The notes under the pieces: model-generated
What the model saw: the letters and a program-made list of their open reading frames with translations, nothing else
What the model was told of the DNA's origin: nothing
The model's database searches: none
Assembly (NCBI RefSeq): GCF_902498995.1
Contig: NZ_CABVLY010000003.1
Location: forward strand, 310,001-374,000
Direction: 5' to 3'
Source of the DNA: Burkholderia anthina
GTDB taxonomy: Bacteria; Pseudomonadota; Gammaproteobacteria; Burkholderiales; Burkholderiaceae
Length of the DNA: 64,000 nt
Shown here: positions 54,737 to 64,000 of the stretch, piece by piece
How positions within the stretch are numbered: the stretch's first letter is position 1
Layout of the letters: each line of letters opens with the position of its first letter
Position numbers and translations under genes: made by a program

Positions 54737-56146
54737 ATGAACCCACTTTCCTCCGAATCGATGAAGCCTCGCCAACCGGCAGCCGGCGCATTTGCGCGCT
54801 CGCGGCTGCATCTGACCAGCGCATTCGCGCTGGCTACCGCGCTTGCAACGCTTGCCGGCTGTGACGCGCAGCCGGGTGCCGGCACGCCGTCCGCACAGGT
54901 TGCGAGCGCATCCAGTGCATCGGGTGCCGTACAACCGGTTGCGTCCGCAACGATTGCCGCGAGCGGCCCGGTGGTCGCCGCGAACCAGCCGCAGACCCGC
55001 GCGCAAGTTTACGAAGGCGTGCGCCGGATGACGGCGCTCGGCAAGCAACTTTTCTTTGACCCTACACTGTCAGGTTCCGGCAAGCTTGCGTGCGCGTCGT
55101 GCCACAGCCCCGAGCACGCGTTCGGGCCGCCGAATGCGCTGGCGGTGCAGCTGGGCGGCGACGACATGAAGCGTCCGGGCTTTCGCGCGGTGCCGTCGCT
55201 CAAGTACCTGCAGGGCGTGCCGCAATTCACCGAGCACTTCCACGACTCCGACGACGAAGGCGACGAGAGCGTCGACGCCGGCCCGACCGGCGGCCTCACG
55301 TGGGACGGCCGTGTCGACACGGGCGCCGAGCAGGCGCGCATTCCGCTCACGTCGCCGTTCGAGATGAACAGCACGCCCGCGAAGGTCGCGCAGGCCGTGA
55401 AGGCCGCGCCGTATGCGGACGAGTTTCGCGCGGTGTTCGGCGTGAAGGTGCTCGACGACGACGCGGGCACGTTCAAGGCCGTGCTGCGCGCGCTCGAGAC
55501 GTTCGAGCAGACGCCCGAGCTGTTCTCGCCCTATACGAGCAAGTACGACGCGTACCTCGCGGGCCGTGCGCCGCTCACGCCGGCCGAATTGCACGGGCTG
55601 CAGCTTTTCAACGACGAGAAGAAGGGCAATTGCGCGAGCTGCCACATCAGCCAGCGCGCGCTCGACGGCACGCCGCCGCAGTTCAGCGATTTCGGCCTGA
55701 TCGCGATCGCGGTGCCGCGCAACCGCGCGCTGCCGGTCAATCGCGATCCGCGCTTCCACGATCTCGGCGCATGCGGCCCCGAGCGCACCGACCTGAAGGG
55801 CCGCGACGAATTCTGCGGGCTGTTCCGCACGCCGTCGCTGCGCAACGTCGCGTTGCGCAAGACGTTCTTCCACAACGGCGTGTACCACTCGCTCGAGGAC
55901 GTGATGCGCTTCTACGTCGAGCGCGACATCCATCCGGAGAAGTTCTATCCGGTGGTGCACGGCAAGGTGCAGATCTACGACGACCTGCCGAAGCGCTACT
56001 GGCCGAACATCAACCGCGAGCCGCCGTTCGACCGCAAGCGCGGCGACGCACCGGCGCTGAACGCGGCCGAGATCAAGGACGTGATCGCGTTCCTGAACAC
56101 GCTGACTGACGGATATCAGCCGGCGGCGACGTCGGCGGCGCACTAG
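54737..56146 (+). CDS. Di-haem cytochrome c peroxidase family protein
   Basis: Periplasmic, probably lipid-anchored, 469 aa. A lipobox-like LAGC places Cys42 as the anchor. Two haem c sites CASCH are at 119-123 and 299-303, the pattern of bacterial di-haem peroxidases and MauG relatives. The linker after the signal is Ala/Ser-rich. It should reduce peroxide or oxidise a partner; the electron donor is not identified. ATG 54737 is used; ATG 54761 (MKPRQPAAG) is also possible. Confidence 0.9.
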   Translation: MNPLSSESMKPRQPAAGAFARSRLHLTSAFALATALATLAGCDAQPGAGTPSAQVASASSASGAVQPVASATIAASGPVVAANQPQTRAQVYEGVRRMTALGKQLFFDPTLSGSGKLACASCHSPEHAFGPPNALAVQLGGDDMKRPGFRAVPSLKYLQGVPQFTEHFHDSDDEGDESVDAGPTGGLTWDGRVDTGAEQARIPLTSPFEMNSTPAKVAQAVKAAPYADEFRAVFGVKVLDDDAGTFKAVLRALETFEQTPELFSPYTSKYDAYLAGRAPLTPAELHGLQLFNDEKKGNCASCHISQRALDGTPPQFSDFGLIAIAVPRNRALPVNRDPRFHDLGACGPERTDLKGRDEFCGLFRTPSLRNVALRKTFFHNGVYHSLEDVMRFYVERDIHPEKFYPVVHGKVQIYDDLPKRYWPNINREPPFDRKRGDAPALNAAEIKDVIAFLNTLTDGYQPAATSAAH

Positions 56147-56273
56147 AACACGGCCTTTGCGGCACGCATGCTATGCTCGCTCGCTGACAGGCGTGGCGCG
56201 TGCCGGAGGGCCGGCTCCCGGTTCGCCGGCCGCGTGCCGCGCCGTTCGATCGAACATCCAAGGAGAACAACAC

Positions 56274-56660
56274 ATGTCGATGCGTGCATCCGTTTCCGTC
56301 GTTACGCGCGTGCTGGCCGGCGCCGCGTTTGCAGCCGCGATGCTGCCCGCCCATGCGCAAAGCAACCTGGGCTTCCTGAACGACACGCCGCTGACCTACT
56401 TCAGCAAGACCGACCGTGCGTCGCTGACCCAGGCTGTCGCGCAGGTGCGCGACGAGGGCAAGGACGGCGAGACCACGACGTGGCAGAGCAGCGGTCGCGG
56501 CACGCAGATCGATGCCAGGCTCACGCCGTCGACGTCCGAGAGCGACGGCAAGACCTGCCGCGAGATCGCCACCGAAATCACCGCGAAGGGCCAGACGATG
56601 ACGCTCAAGCCGGTCTTCTGCAAGACCGGCGCGGGCAAGTGGCAGTTGCAGAAGCGCTGA
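56274..56660 (+). CDS. Exported surface-antigen-like protein (RT0821/Lpp0805 type)
   Basis: Small exported protein of 128 aa. A signal peptide cleaved after AHA at residue 28 is followed by a domain like the C-terminal part of 17-kDa surface antigens (AVAQVRDEGKDGETTTWQSS, KTCREIATEI, ending GAGKWQLQ). Two Cys (KTCRE, PVFCKT) may form a disulphide. AAGGAGAA precedes the ATG by 8 bases. The Nudix gene follows by 11 bases. Confidence 0.72.
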   Translation: MSMRASVSVVTRVLAGAAFAAAMLPAHAQSNLGFLNDTPLTYFSKTDRASLTQAVAQVRDEGKDGETTTWQSSGRGTQIDARLTPSTSESDGKTCREIATEITAKGQTMTLKPVFCKTGAGKWQLQKR

Positions 56661-56671
56661 GCGCGCGTGCC

Positions 56672-57151
56672 ATGAAGCGTAGCGGTGCGCCGCGCACGCC
56701 GCGTACGGTATCGTGCGGCGTCGTGATTCTCGATGCGGCCGGACGCGTGTTCCTCGCGCATGCGACGGACACGACGCACTGGGACATTCCGAAGGGGCAG
56801 GGCGAGCCCGGCGAGACGCCGGTCGACGCCGCGCTGCGGGAGCTGCGCGAGGAAACCGGCATCGAATTCGCGCCCGCGCGGCTGCGCGATCTCGGCCGCT
56901 TCGCCTATCGTCACGACAAGGATCTGCACCTGTTCGCGGTGCAGGTCGCGGATGACGAGATCGACCCTGCGCACTGCACGTGCACGTCGCTGTTTCCGAG
57001 CCGCCGCGACGGCTCGCTGATTCCGGAGATGGACGCGTATCGCTGGACCGTGCCGGGCGACGTCGACGCGTATGCGAGCCGCAGCCTCGCGCGGCTGTTT
57101 CGTACGACGTTGTCGCTCGCGGAATTGCATCGGCAGTTGACCGGCGCGTGA
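56672..57151 (+). CDS. Nudix hydrolase
   Basis: Cytoplasmic hydrolase of nucleoside-diphosphate-linked compounds, 159 aa. The Nudix box is complete (GQGEPGETPVDAALRELREE followed by TGIE), matching GX5EX7REUXEEXGU. The substrate is not predictable. It begins 11 bases after the preceding gene and is followed by a strong terminator. Confidence 0.92.
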   Translation: MKRSGAPRTPRTVSCGVVILDAAGRVFLAHATDTTHWDIPKGQGEPGETPVDAALRELREETGIEFAPARLRDLGRFAYRHDKDLHLFAVQVADDEIDPAHCTCTSLFPSRRDGSLIPEMDAYRWTVPGDVDAYASRSLARLFRTTLSLAELHRQLTGA

Positions 57152-57193
57152 GCGCGGGGTGCCCGCTGCCGCCGCGATCGTCGGCACGCAATG

Positions 57194-57219
57194 AAAAACC
57201 GGCCCGCAGGCCGGTTTTT
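57194..57219. terminator. Strong bidirectional terminator
   Basis: Eleven paired bases (AAAAACCGGCC / GGCCGGTTTTT) around a CGCA loop, with T and A runs on both sides. It lies between the Nudix gene and the convergent glnS gene and can end both transcripts. Confidence 0.92.
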
Positions 57220-57272
57220 TTATCGTTGCGCGCCGGGAGCCTGACGGCTCGCGGCGCGCGCGGGGCAGGCCG

Positions 57273-58982
57273 TCAGGCCGGCTTGCCCCAGCTGTCGCGC
57301 AGCCCGACGATCCGGTTGAACACCGGCTTGCCCGGCTTCGAATCGACGCGGTCGGCGACGAAATAGCCGTGACGCTCGAACTGCAGGCGCGTTTCCGGTG
57401 CGACGTCGCCGGCGCCCGGTTCGACGTAGGCCTGCGTGATCTTCTTCGAGTTCGGGTTCAGCGCATCGAGGAAGTTCGCGCCGCCCGCGTCCGGATGCGG
57501 TTCCTTGAACAGCCGGTCGTAGATGCGCACTTCGGCCGCCTGCGCATGCTTCGCGCTGACCCAGTGGATGTTGCCCTTGACCTTGTAGTTGTTCGCGCCT
57601 TCGGTGCCCGACTTGCTGTCCGGGAAGTAGTTGCAGTGCACGGCCGTCACGTTGCCGTCGGCGTCCTTGTCGAAGCCCGTGCATTCGATCACGTAGCCGT
57701 AGCGCAGACGCACCTTGTTGCCCGGGAACAGGCGGAAATAGCCCTTCGGCGGGTTCTCGACGAAGTCCTCGCGCTCGATCCACAGCTCGCGCGAGATCGG
57801 GAACGTGCGCACGCCGCGCTCCGGGTGGTGCGGGTGCACGGGCGCCGTGCACGCTTCCTCGAGGTCTTCCGGATAGTTGTCGATCACGAGCTTCAGCGGT
57901 TCGAGCACGGCGACCGAGCGCGGCGCCTTGTCGTCGAGGTCGTCGCGCAGCGCGCCTTCGAACACGCTCATGTCGATCCACGAATCGACCTTCGTCACGC
58001 CGATGCGCTCGCAGAACAGATGGATGCTCTCCGGCGTGAAGCCGCGGCGGCGGATCCCGACGATCGTCGGCATGCGCGGGTCGTCCCAGCCTTCGACGTG
58101 GCCTTCGGTCACGAGCTGCAGCAGCTTGCGCTTGCTGGTGATCGCGTACGTGAGGTTCAGTCGCGAGAATTCGATCTGTTGCGGCAGCGGACGCGTGAAC
58201 ATGCCGGCTTCCGCGAGTTCGTTCAGCACCCAGTCGTACAGCGGGCGGTGATCCTCGAACTCGAGCGTGCACAGCGAATGCGTGATGCCTTCGAGCGCAT
58301 CCGAGATGCAGTGCGTGTAGTCGTACATCGGATACACGCACCATGCGTCGCCGGTGCGGTAGTGGTGCGCGTAGCGGATCCGGTAGATCACCGGGTCGCG
58401 CATGTTCATGTTCGGCGAAGCCATGTCGATCTTCGCGCGCAGCACGTGCTCGCCTTCCTTGAATTCGCCGGCCTTCATCCGGCGGAACAGGTCGAGGTTT
58501 TCCTCGGGCGAGCGCTCGCGGAACGGCGACGGCTTGCCGCCATCGGTCAGCGAGCCGCGGTTCGCGCGCATTTCGTCGGCGCTCTGGCTGTCGACGTACG
58601 CACGGCCGCGCTGGATCAGCAACTCGGCGAACGCGTACAGCTTGTCGTAGTAGTCGCTCGCGAAATACTGGTGATCGACCGCGTCCTTGCGCCAGTCGAA
58701 GCCGAGCCAGCGCACCGCGTCGACGATCGAGTCGACGTATTCGACGCTTTCCTTTTCCGGGTTCGTGTCGTCGAAGCGCAGGTGGCACACGCCGCCGTAG
58801 TCGCGTGCGACGCTGAAGTTCAGGCAGATGCTCTTCGCGTGGCCGATGTGCAGATAGCCGTTCGGCTCGGGCGGAAAGCGCGTCTCGACGCGTCCGCTCC
58901 ATTTGCCGGTGCGGTTGTCGTCGTCGATGATGTTGCGGATGAAATTGGAAGCCGCGGGGGCGTCGTTGCGTTCGGTGCTCAT
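57273..58982 (-). CDS. glnS: Glutaminyl-tRNA synthetase
   Basis: Class I aminoacyl-tRNA synthetase that charges tRNA-Gln, 569 aa. The HIGH-type motif is in [15 protein letters not shown] near residue 37-51 and the KMSKS-equivalent in [20 protein letters not shown] lies between. The C-terminal anticodon-binding beta barrels follow. The start ATG 58982 ([18 protein letters not shown]) is the normal family start. Confidence 0.97.
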   Translation of the reverse strand: MSTERNDAPAASNFIRNIIDDDNRTGKWSGRVETRFPPEPNGYLHIGHAKSICLNFSVARDYGGVCHLRFDDTNPEKESVEYVDSIVDAVRWLGFDWRKDAVDHQYFASDYYDKLYAFAELLIQRGRAYVDSQSADEMRANRGSLTDGGKPSPFRERSPEENLDLFRRMKAGEFKEGEHVLRAKIDMASPNMNMRDPVIYRIRYAHHYRTGDAWCVYPMYDYTHCISDALEGITHSLCTLEFEDHRPLYDWVLNELAEAGMFTRPLPQQIEFSRLNLTYAITSKRKLLQLVTEGHVEGWDDPRMPTIVGIRRRGFTPESIHLFCERIGVTKVDSWIDMSVFEGALRDDLDDKAPRSVAVLEPLKLVIDNYPEDLEEACTAPVHPHHPERGVRTFPISRELWIEREDFVENPPKGYFRLFPGNKVRLRYGYVIECTGFDKDADGNVTAVHCNYFPDSKSGTEGANNYKVKGNIHWVSAKHAQAAEVRIYDRLFKEPHPDAGGANFLDALNPNSKKITQAYVEPGAGDVAPETRLQFERHGYFVADRVDSKPGKPVFNRIVGLRDSWGKPA

Positions 58983-59235
58983 GCGGATGGCGTCAGGTTG
59001 TGTCGGCGCGTCGCGCCGGTTTAATCCTGCAATTCTACCTGACCGGGGTCCGTCCCGCGCGGGTTGCGGCATGACAGGGGACGGTTCGGGATGTGTCGCG
59101 CAATATCTCGATAGTGTGTCGGCTGTAACACGAGGTAAATCGGATTGCCGGCGCCGTTGGGGTTTTCCTATGATGGCTTTACCGATTCAATGCCGCCATC
59201 CGTAATTTTTTCCTGGCGGGAGGAAGCCAACAATC

Positions 59236-59445
59236 ATGATGAAGAAGACCACTTTTCTCGTTCGTGCCGCAGTCATTGCCGCGGTCCTGTCGCAACTCGG
59301 CGCATGCGCGATGACGCATACGCAGCGCAATGCCGGTATCGGCGCGGCCGCGGGCGGCGCGCTCGGCTACCTGATCACGGGCGGCCCGGTCGGCACGGTC
59401 GCCGGCGCGGCGGCAGGTGGCCTGGTCGGCGCCGGCGTGCGCTGA
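59236..59445 (+). CDS. Glycine-zipper lipoprotein (OsmB-like)
   Basis: Small lipoprotein of 69 aa. The signal ends in the lipobox LGAC, followed by a short polar stretch and a glycine-zipper membrane segment (GIGAAAGGALGYLITGG, GTVAGAAAGGLVGAGV). Proteins of this kind associate with the outer membrane and are often stress induced; role unknown. GGGAGGAAG stands before the ATG, and the region upstream at about 59110-59200 is AT-richer, consistent with a strong promoter. Confidence 0.85.
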   Translation: MMKKTTFLVRAAVIAAVLSQLGACAMTHTQRNAGIGAAAGGALGYLITGGPVGTVAGAAAGGLVGAGVR

Positions 59446-59617
59446 CCGAAGCCGGCGCGCATGAGCGCCGGTTGGTCGTGACGGCGTCTGCGACGCGTCA
59501 CGACCCGCTCATTTCTCGCACACTCATTCCGCGATTCGACAGGCAGCCTCAGGGAGAGGCGGGTGTGCGACACTGCGTCGACGTCATATCACGACATCCT
59601 TCGTCGACGAATCTTCC

Positions 59618-60166
59618 ATGAGCGATTCTCTCGTTTTCGTGCTGCCGGGCTACGGCAACTCCGGTCCGCTCCACTGGCAAAGCCGCTGGGAGCGCGCCGA
59701 CGCGCGTTGCGTGCGCGTCGCGATGCCCGACTGGGACCGTGCGTCGCGCAACGGCTGGTGTCTCGCGCTCGACCGCGCGGTCCAAGCCGCACCGGGCCCG
59801 GTGACGATCGCCGCGCACAGCCTCGGCACGCTGACCACCGCGTGGTGGGCAACCCGCTACGCGCGGCCGGCCGCGCTCGCGAAGGTGCGCGGCGCGCTGC
59901 TCGTCGCGTTGCCCGATCCGGCGGGGCCGGCGTTTCCGGCCGACGCGCACGGCTTCGGGCCGGTGCCGCACGAACGACTGCCGTTTCCGACCTGCGTCGT
60001 TGCGAGCAGCGACGATCCGTACGGTTCGATCGCGTTCGCGCGCGGCTGCGCGCACGCCTGGGGCAGCACCTTCCGCGATCTCGGCCCGCGCGGCCACATC
60101 AACGCGGATAGCGGGCTCGGCGACTGGCCGGCCGCGCGCGGCTGGCTCGACGCGCTTGCGCGTTAG
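59618..60166 (+). CDS. RBBP9/YdeN-family alpha/beta hydrolase
   Basis: Serine hydrolase of 182 aa, the small RBBP9-like group. The opening FVLPGYGNSGPLHWQSRWE is diagnostic. The nucleophile is Ser68 in IAAHSLGT, the acid lies in ASSDDPYG, and the His in RGHINADSG. The substrate is unknown. It is a single gene between the glycine-zipper gene and the CoA-transferase gene. Confidence 0.9.
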   Translation: MSDSLVFVLPGYGNSGPLHWQSRWERADARCVRVAMPDWDRASRNGWCLALDRAVQAAPGPVTIAAHSLGTLTTAWWATRYARPAALAKVRGALLVALPDPAGPAFPADAHGFGPVPHERLPFPTCVVASSDDPYGSIAFARGCAHAWGSTFRDLGPRGHINADSGLGDWPAARGWLDALAR

Positions 60167-60208
60167 CTTGCGGGAGTGGCGTTGGCGGGTGTTAGCCGGC
60201 CCAAGCAG

Positions 60209-60258
60209 CACCAGGCGGCACCAGGCGGCACCAGGCGGCACCAGGCGGCACCAGGCGG
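60209..60258. repeat. Five tandem copies of a 10-bp repeat
   Basis: The unit CACCAGGCGG occurs five times in a row without change, about 40 bases past the RBBP9-like stop and before the convergent CoA-transferase gene. A period of 10 bases is not a codon multiple, consistent with non-coding sequence. A variable-number repeat is likely. Confidence 0.92.
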
Positions 60259-60386
60259 CGTCAGCGGGCCGGCGCGAGTGTGCGTCGACCGGTCACAGCC
60301 AACCGGTCCGTTCGTTGCCCGGCGGCATCCCTGTACATCGCCGCGCGTGCCCGAAGGGGCGCCGCGCGGCTGCCGTGCCGGTGCGA

Positions 60387-61607
60387 TCAGATTGCCTGCT
60401 TCGCTTTCAGCGCGGCGATCCGCGCATCGTCGTAGCCGAGCATGTCGCGCAGCACGTCTTCCGTCTGCGCGCCGAGCAGCGGCGGGGCGGTGCGCGCATC
60501 GGGCGGCGTCGCGCTCATCCGGATCGGATTGCGCACGAGCTTCACGTCCGCGCCGCACGGGTGCGGCAACGATACCTGCATCCCGCGCGCGATCACCTGT
60601 TCGTTGTCGAACACCTCGTCGAGCGCGTTGATCGGCCCGCACGGCACGCCGGCCGCTTCGAGCGCGGCGATCCAGTGCGCCTTGCCGAGCGTCTTCACCA
60701 TCTCCGCGAGCATCGGCACCAGCGTGTCGCGGTGACGCACGCGCGCCGGGTTCGTCGCGAACCGCTCGTCGTCCGCCAGCTCGGGGCGCCCGCCGGCTTC
60801 GACGAACTTGCGGAACTGCCCGTCGTTGCCGACCGCGACGATGATCCACCCGTCGCTCGTCTGGAACGTCTGGTACGGCACGATGTTCGGATGCGCGTTG
60901 CCCCAGCGCACCGGCGCCTTGCCGCTCGCGAGGAAGTTGGTGTTCATGTTCGCGAGCAACGCGACCTGCACGTCGAGCAGCGCCATGTCGATGTACTGGC
61001 CTTCTCCCGTGCGGTCGCGGTGCGCGAGCGCCGCGAGCACGGCGATCGTCGAATAGAGGCCCGTGGCGAGATCGGCAATCGCGACGCCGGCCTTCTGCGG
61101 GCCGCCGCCCGGCTCGCTGTCGCGCTCGCCGGTGATGCTCATGAAGCCGCCGATCCCCTGCACGATGAAGTCGTAGCCCGCGCGGTGCGCGTACGGGCCG
61201 GTCTGGCCGAAACCCGTGACCGAGCAGTAGACGAGATCGGGCTTCACCGCGCGCAGCGAGTCGTAATCGAGCCCGTACTTCTTCAACTGCCCGACCTTGT
61301 AGTTCTCGAGCACGACGTCGCTCTGCGCGGCGAGCTCGCGCACGATCTGCTGGCCCTCGGGCGTCGCGATGTCGACCGTCACCGAGCGCTTGTTGCGGTT
61401 CGCCGCGAGGTAGTACGCGGCCTCGGCCGTATCGGCGCCGGCTGCGTCCTTCAGGTACGGCGGCCCCCAGTGGCGCGTGTCGTCGCCGGCGCCGGGGCGC
61501 TCGACCTTGATCACGTCCGCGCCGAAATCGGCAAGCGTCTGCGCGCACCACGGGCCCGCGAGCACGCGGGTGAGGTCCAGCACGCGGATATGGCTCAGGG
61601 CACCCAT
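60387..61607 (-). CDS. CaiB/BaiF family (class III) CoA transferase
   Basis: Cytoplasmic enzyme of 406 aa moving CoA between carboxylic acids. Family features: VLDLTRVLAGPWCAQTLADF at the start, DVIKVERPGAGDDTRHWGPP, and the region of the catalytic Asp in YIDMALLDVQVALLANM. The acceptor acid is unknown. I choose ATG 61607 because AAAGGAGA lies 9 bases before it, inside the codons of a longer alternative start at 61628. It is divergent from alaS. Confidence 0.93.
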   Translation of the reverse strand: MGALSHIRVLDLTRVLAGPWCAQTLADFGADVIKVERPGAGDDTRHWGPPYLKDAAGADTAEAAYYLAANRNKRSVTVDIATPEGQQIVRELAAQSDVVLENYKVGQLKKYGLDYDSLRAVKPDLVYCSVTGFGQTGPYAHRAGYDFIVQGIGGFMSITGERDSEPGGGPQKAGVAIADLATGLYSTIAVLAALAHRDRTGEGQYIDMALLDVQVALLANMNTNFLASGKAPVRWGNAHPNIVPYQTFQTSDGWIIVAVGNDGQFRKFVEAGGRPELADDERFATNPARVRHRDTLVPMLAEMVKTLGKAHWIAALEAAGVPCGPINALDEVFDNEQVIARGMQVSLPHPCGADVKLVRNPIRMSATPPDARTAPPLLGAQTEDVLRDMLGYDDARIAALKAKQAI

Positions 61608-61754
61608 CGTCGAATCGTCTCCTTTCATGGCTCGCCTTGCAGGACAAGGCGGATTGGCATGCCGGACATCTTAAGGCGAATCGGCCGCACCGGTGGCCCA
61701 GGCCGCTCGTCCGGCCGGGCGGGCCGCTGCCGTTTGGGGCGGCAGTCTCTATCG

Positions 61755-61760
61755 TATAAT
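61755..61760 (+). promoter_or_regulatory. Probable -10 element upstream of alaS
   Basis: A perfect TATAAT lies 84 bases upstream of the alaS start in the 237-base divergent gap. A partial -35 (TTGGGG at about 61734) is 15 bases before it. A sigma-70 promoter for alaS is the reading; the -35 match is weak. Confidence 0.55.
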
Positions 61761-61844
61761 CGAGCGTTTACGATATTTGCCCGCCGTGCGTCCGCGAGGA
61801 CGGCCGGCGTTTGAAGCCGCTCAGCCAGACATTCCCCGCACGCC

Positions 61845-64000
61845 ATGAAAGCTGCCGAAATCCGCGAGAAATTCCTCAAATTCTTCGAATCGAAGGGCCA
61901 CACGATCGTCCGCTCGTCGAGCCTCGTGCCCGGTAACGACCCCACGCTGATGTTCACGAACTCGGGCATGGTCCAGTTCAAGGACGTGTTCCTCGGCACG
62001 GACCCGCGTCCGTACTCGCGCGCCACCACGGCGCAGCGCAGCGTGCGCGCGGGCGGCAAGCACAACGACCTCGAGAACGTCGGCTATACGGCGCGCCACC
62101 ACACGTTCTTCGAGATGCTCGGCAACTTCTCGTTCGGCGACTACTTCAAGCACGACGCGATCCGCTTCGCGTGGGAGCTGCTGACCACGGTCTACCAGCT
62201 GCCGAAGGAAAAGCTGTGGGTCACCGTCTACCAGGAAGACGACGAAGCGTACGACATCTGGGCGAAGGAAGTCGGCGTGCCGACCGAGCGGATCATCCGG
62301 ATCGGCGACAACAAGGGCGCGCGCTACGCGTCGGACAACTTCTGGACGATGGGCGACACCGGCCCGTGCGGCCCGTGTACCGAAATCTTCTACGACCACG
62401 GCCCGGAAGTGTGGGGCGGCCCGCCGGGATCCGCCGAAGAAGACGGCGATCGCTACATCGAGATCTGGAACCTCGTGTTCATGCAGTTCAACCGCGACGC
62501 GCAGGGCAACATGACGCGCCTGCCGAAGCAGTCGGTCGACACCGGCATGGGCCTCGAGCGCCTGGCCGCGGTGCTGCAGCACGTGCACAGCAACTACGAG
62601 ATCGACCTGTTCCAGAACCTGATCAAGGCCGCCGCGCGCGTGACCGAGATCAGCGACCTCACGAACAACTCGCTGAAGGTGATCGCCGATCATATCCGCG
62701 CGTGCTCGTTCCTGATCGTCGACGGCGTGATTCCCGGCAACGAAGGCCGCGGCTACGTGCTGCGCCGCATCGTGCGCCGTGCGATCCGCCACGGCTACAA
62801 GCTCGGCCGCAAGGGTTCGTTCTTCCACAAGCTGGTGGCCGACCTCGTCGTGGAGATGGGCGCGGCGTACCCGGAACTGAAGGAAGCCGAACAGCGCGTG
62901 ACCGACGTGCTGCGCCAGGAAGAAGAGCGCTTCTTCGAGACGATCGAGCACGGGATGTCGATCCTCGACGCCGCGCTGGCCGACGTCGAGGCGAAGGGCG
63001 GCAAGGTGCTCGACGGCGAACTCGCGTTCAAGCTGCACGACACGTACGGCTTCCCGCTGGATCTGACGGCCGACGTGTGCCGCGAGCGCGGGATGACGGT
63101 CGACGAGCCGGCGTTCGACGACGCGATGGCGCGTCAGCGCGAGCAGGCGCGCGCGGCCGGCAAGTTCAAGGCCGCGCAGGGCCTCGAATACACGGGCGCG
63201 AAGACCACGTTCCACGGTTACGAGGAAATCGCGTTCGACGATGCGAAGGTCGTCGCGCTGTATGTCGACGGCGCGTCGGTCAACGAAGTGAAGACCGGCC
63301 AGGATGCGGTCGTCGTGCTCGATCACACGCCGTTCTATGCGGAATCGGGCGGCCAGGTCGGCGACCAGGGCGTGCTCGCGAACGCCGCGACGCGCTTCGC
63401 GGTGGCCGATACCTTGAAGGTGCAGGCCGACGTGATCGGCCATCACGGCACGCTCGAACAGGGCACGCTCAAGGTCGGCGACGTGCTGCGCGCGGAAATC
63501 GACGCGCACCGCCGTGCCCGCACGCAGCGCAACCACTCGGCGACCCACCTGATGCACAAGGCGCTGCGCGAGGTGCTGGGCGCGCACGTGCAGCAGAAGG
63601 GCTCGCTCGTCGACGCGGAGAAAACCCGCTTCGACTTCGCGCACAACGCACCGATGACCGACGACGAAATCCGTCGCGTCGAGCAGATCGTCAACAACGA
63701 AATCCTCGCGAACGCGCCGGGCATCGTGCGCGTGCTGCCGTACGACGAAGCGGTGAAGGGCGGCGCGATGGCGCTGTTCGGCGAGAAGTACGGCGACGAA
63801 GTGCGCGTGCTCGATCTCGGCTTCTCGCGCGAGCTGTGCGGCGGCACGCACGTGAGCCGCACCGGCGACATCGGCTTCTTCAAGATCGTCGTCGAAGGCG
63901 GCGTCGCGGCCGGCATCCGCCGCGTCGAGGCGATCACCGGCGACAACGCGGTGCGTTTCGTGCAGGATCTCGACGCCCGCGTGAACGAAGCGGCCGCCGC
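61845..64000 (+). CDS. alaS: Alanyl-tRNA synthetase (5' part, runs off the window)
   Basis: Class II aminoacyl-tRNA synthetase charging tRNA-Ala; 718 codons are present and the frame is open at the window end, where a full protein is usually about 875 aa. The class II core is at the N-terminus ([48 protein letters not shown]). The editing domain has its zinc ligands in [11 protein letters not shown] and [12 protein letters not shown]. The C-terminal region is outside the window. Missing stop reflects the cut, not a defect. Confidence 0.97.
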   Translation, partial: MKAAEIREKFLKFFESKGHTIVRSSSLVPGNDPTLMFTNSGMVQFKDVFLGTDPRPYSRATTAQRSVRAGGKHNDLENVGYTARHHTFFEMLGNFSFGDYFKHDAIRFAWELLTTVYQLPKEKLWVTVYQEDDEAYDIWAKEVGVPTERIIRIGDNKGARYASDNFWTMGDTGPCGPCTEIFYDHGPEVWGGPPGSAEEDGDRYIEIWNLVFMQFNRDAQGNMTRLPKQSVDTGMGLERLAAVLQHVHSNYEIDLFQNLIKAAARVTEISDLTNNSLKVIADHIRACSFLIVDGVIPGNEGRGYVLRRIVRRAIRHGYKLGRKGSFFHKLVADLVVEMGAAYPELKEAEQRVTDVLRQEEERFFETIEHGMSILDAALADVEAKGGKVLDGELAFKLHDTYGFPLDLTADVCRERGMTVDEPAFDDAMARQREQARAAGKFKAAQGLEYTGAKTTFHGYEEIAFDDAKVVALYVDGASVNEVKTGQDAVVVLDHTPFYAESGGQVGDQGVLANAATRFAVADTLKVQADVIGHHGTLEQGTLKVGDVLRAEIDAHRRARTQRNHSATHLMHKALREVLGAHVQQKGSLVDAEKTRFDFAHNAPMTDDEIRRVEQIVNNEILANAPGIVRVLPYDEAVKGGAMALFGEKYGDEVRVLDLGFSRELCGGTHVSRTGDIGFFKIVVEGGVAAGIRRVEAITGDNAVRFVQDLDARVNEAAA

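Noticed and set aside
61821..63851. Open frame of about 676 codons on the minus strand
   Set aside because: Exact antisense shadow of alaS, whose catalytic and editing motifs are unmistakable.

Overview
The window is about 67% GC, with dense gene packing, long antisense open frames and strong GC at third codon positions. Gene content fits a Burkholderia-type betaproteobacterium, most likely the B. cepacia complex: a DUF3331 protein, an I78 inhibitor lipoprotein, a GNP-type porin, a bcs locus, and glnS and alaS on the same replicon. The two tRNA synthetases suggest the main chromosome. I see no rRNA, tRNA, insertion sequence, prophage or CRISPR array.

Layout. 0-4.5 kb: envelope genes (MipA/OmpV-like protein, I78 lipoprotein, a lytic transglycosylase fused to a VirB9-like domain, a porin). 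4.8-9.9 kb: a Fur-boxed iron-uptake unit of ECF sigma factor, FecR-type regulator, TonB-dependent receptor with signalling domain, and a secreted ThuA-like protein of unknown role. 10-15.5 kb: flavin reductase, a LysR regulator divergent from a CitMHS transporter plus an AtuA pair, and a nitrilase-family hydrolase. 15.9-18.5 kb: an orphan LuxR-type regulator divergent from two unknown exported proteins. 18.6-25 kb: a lipid locus resembling E. coli ynbABCD (CDP-diglyceride synthase, acyltransferase, CDP-alcohol phosphatidyltransferase, hydrolase-methyltransferase fusion, PAP2-phosphatase fusion, small membrane protein).

25-41.3 kb: cellulose synthesis. A GAF-GGDEF diguanylate cyclase gene, broken by a one-base frameshift, lies beside a nine-gene run bcsB-Z-C-E-F-Q-A-G-R, most of whose reading frames touch or overlap. 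BcsA carries a PilZ domain and BcsE an RxGD motif, so the pathway should respond to c-di-GMP; BcsG predicts phosphoethanolamine-modified cellulose.

41.3-52.8 kb: pirin, OsmC, a Na+/H+ antiporter, then a probable metabolic cluster framed by two XapX proteins (isochorismatase-like hydrolase, LysR, amidohydrolase, DoxX, VOC protein, DUF1275, AlgE-like porin), and a tandem DUF3331 protein. 52.9-64 kb: phospholipase C/acid phosphatase, di-haem peroxidase, small envelope proteins, Nudix hydrolase, glnS, RBBP9-like hydrolase, CoA transferase, and the 5' part of alaS running off the window.

The least explained parts are the Ynb-like lipid locus, the transglycosylase-VirB9 fusion, the XapX-framed cluster and the AtuA pair outside a terpene operon.
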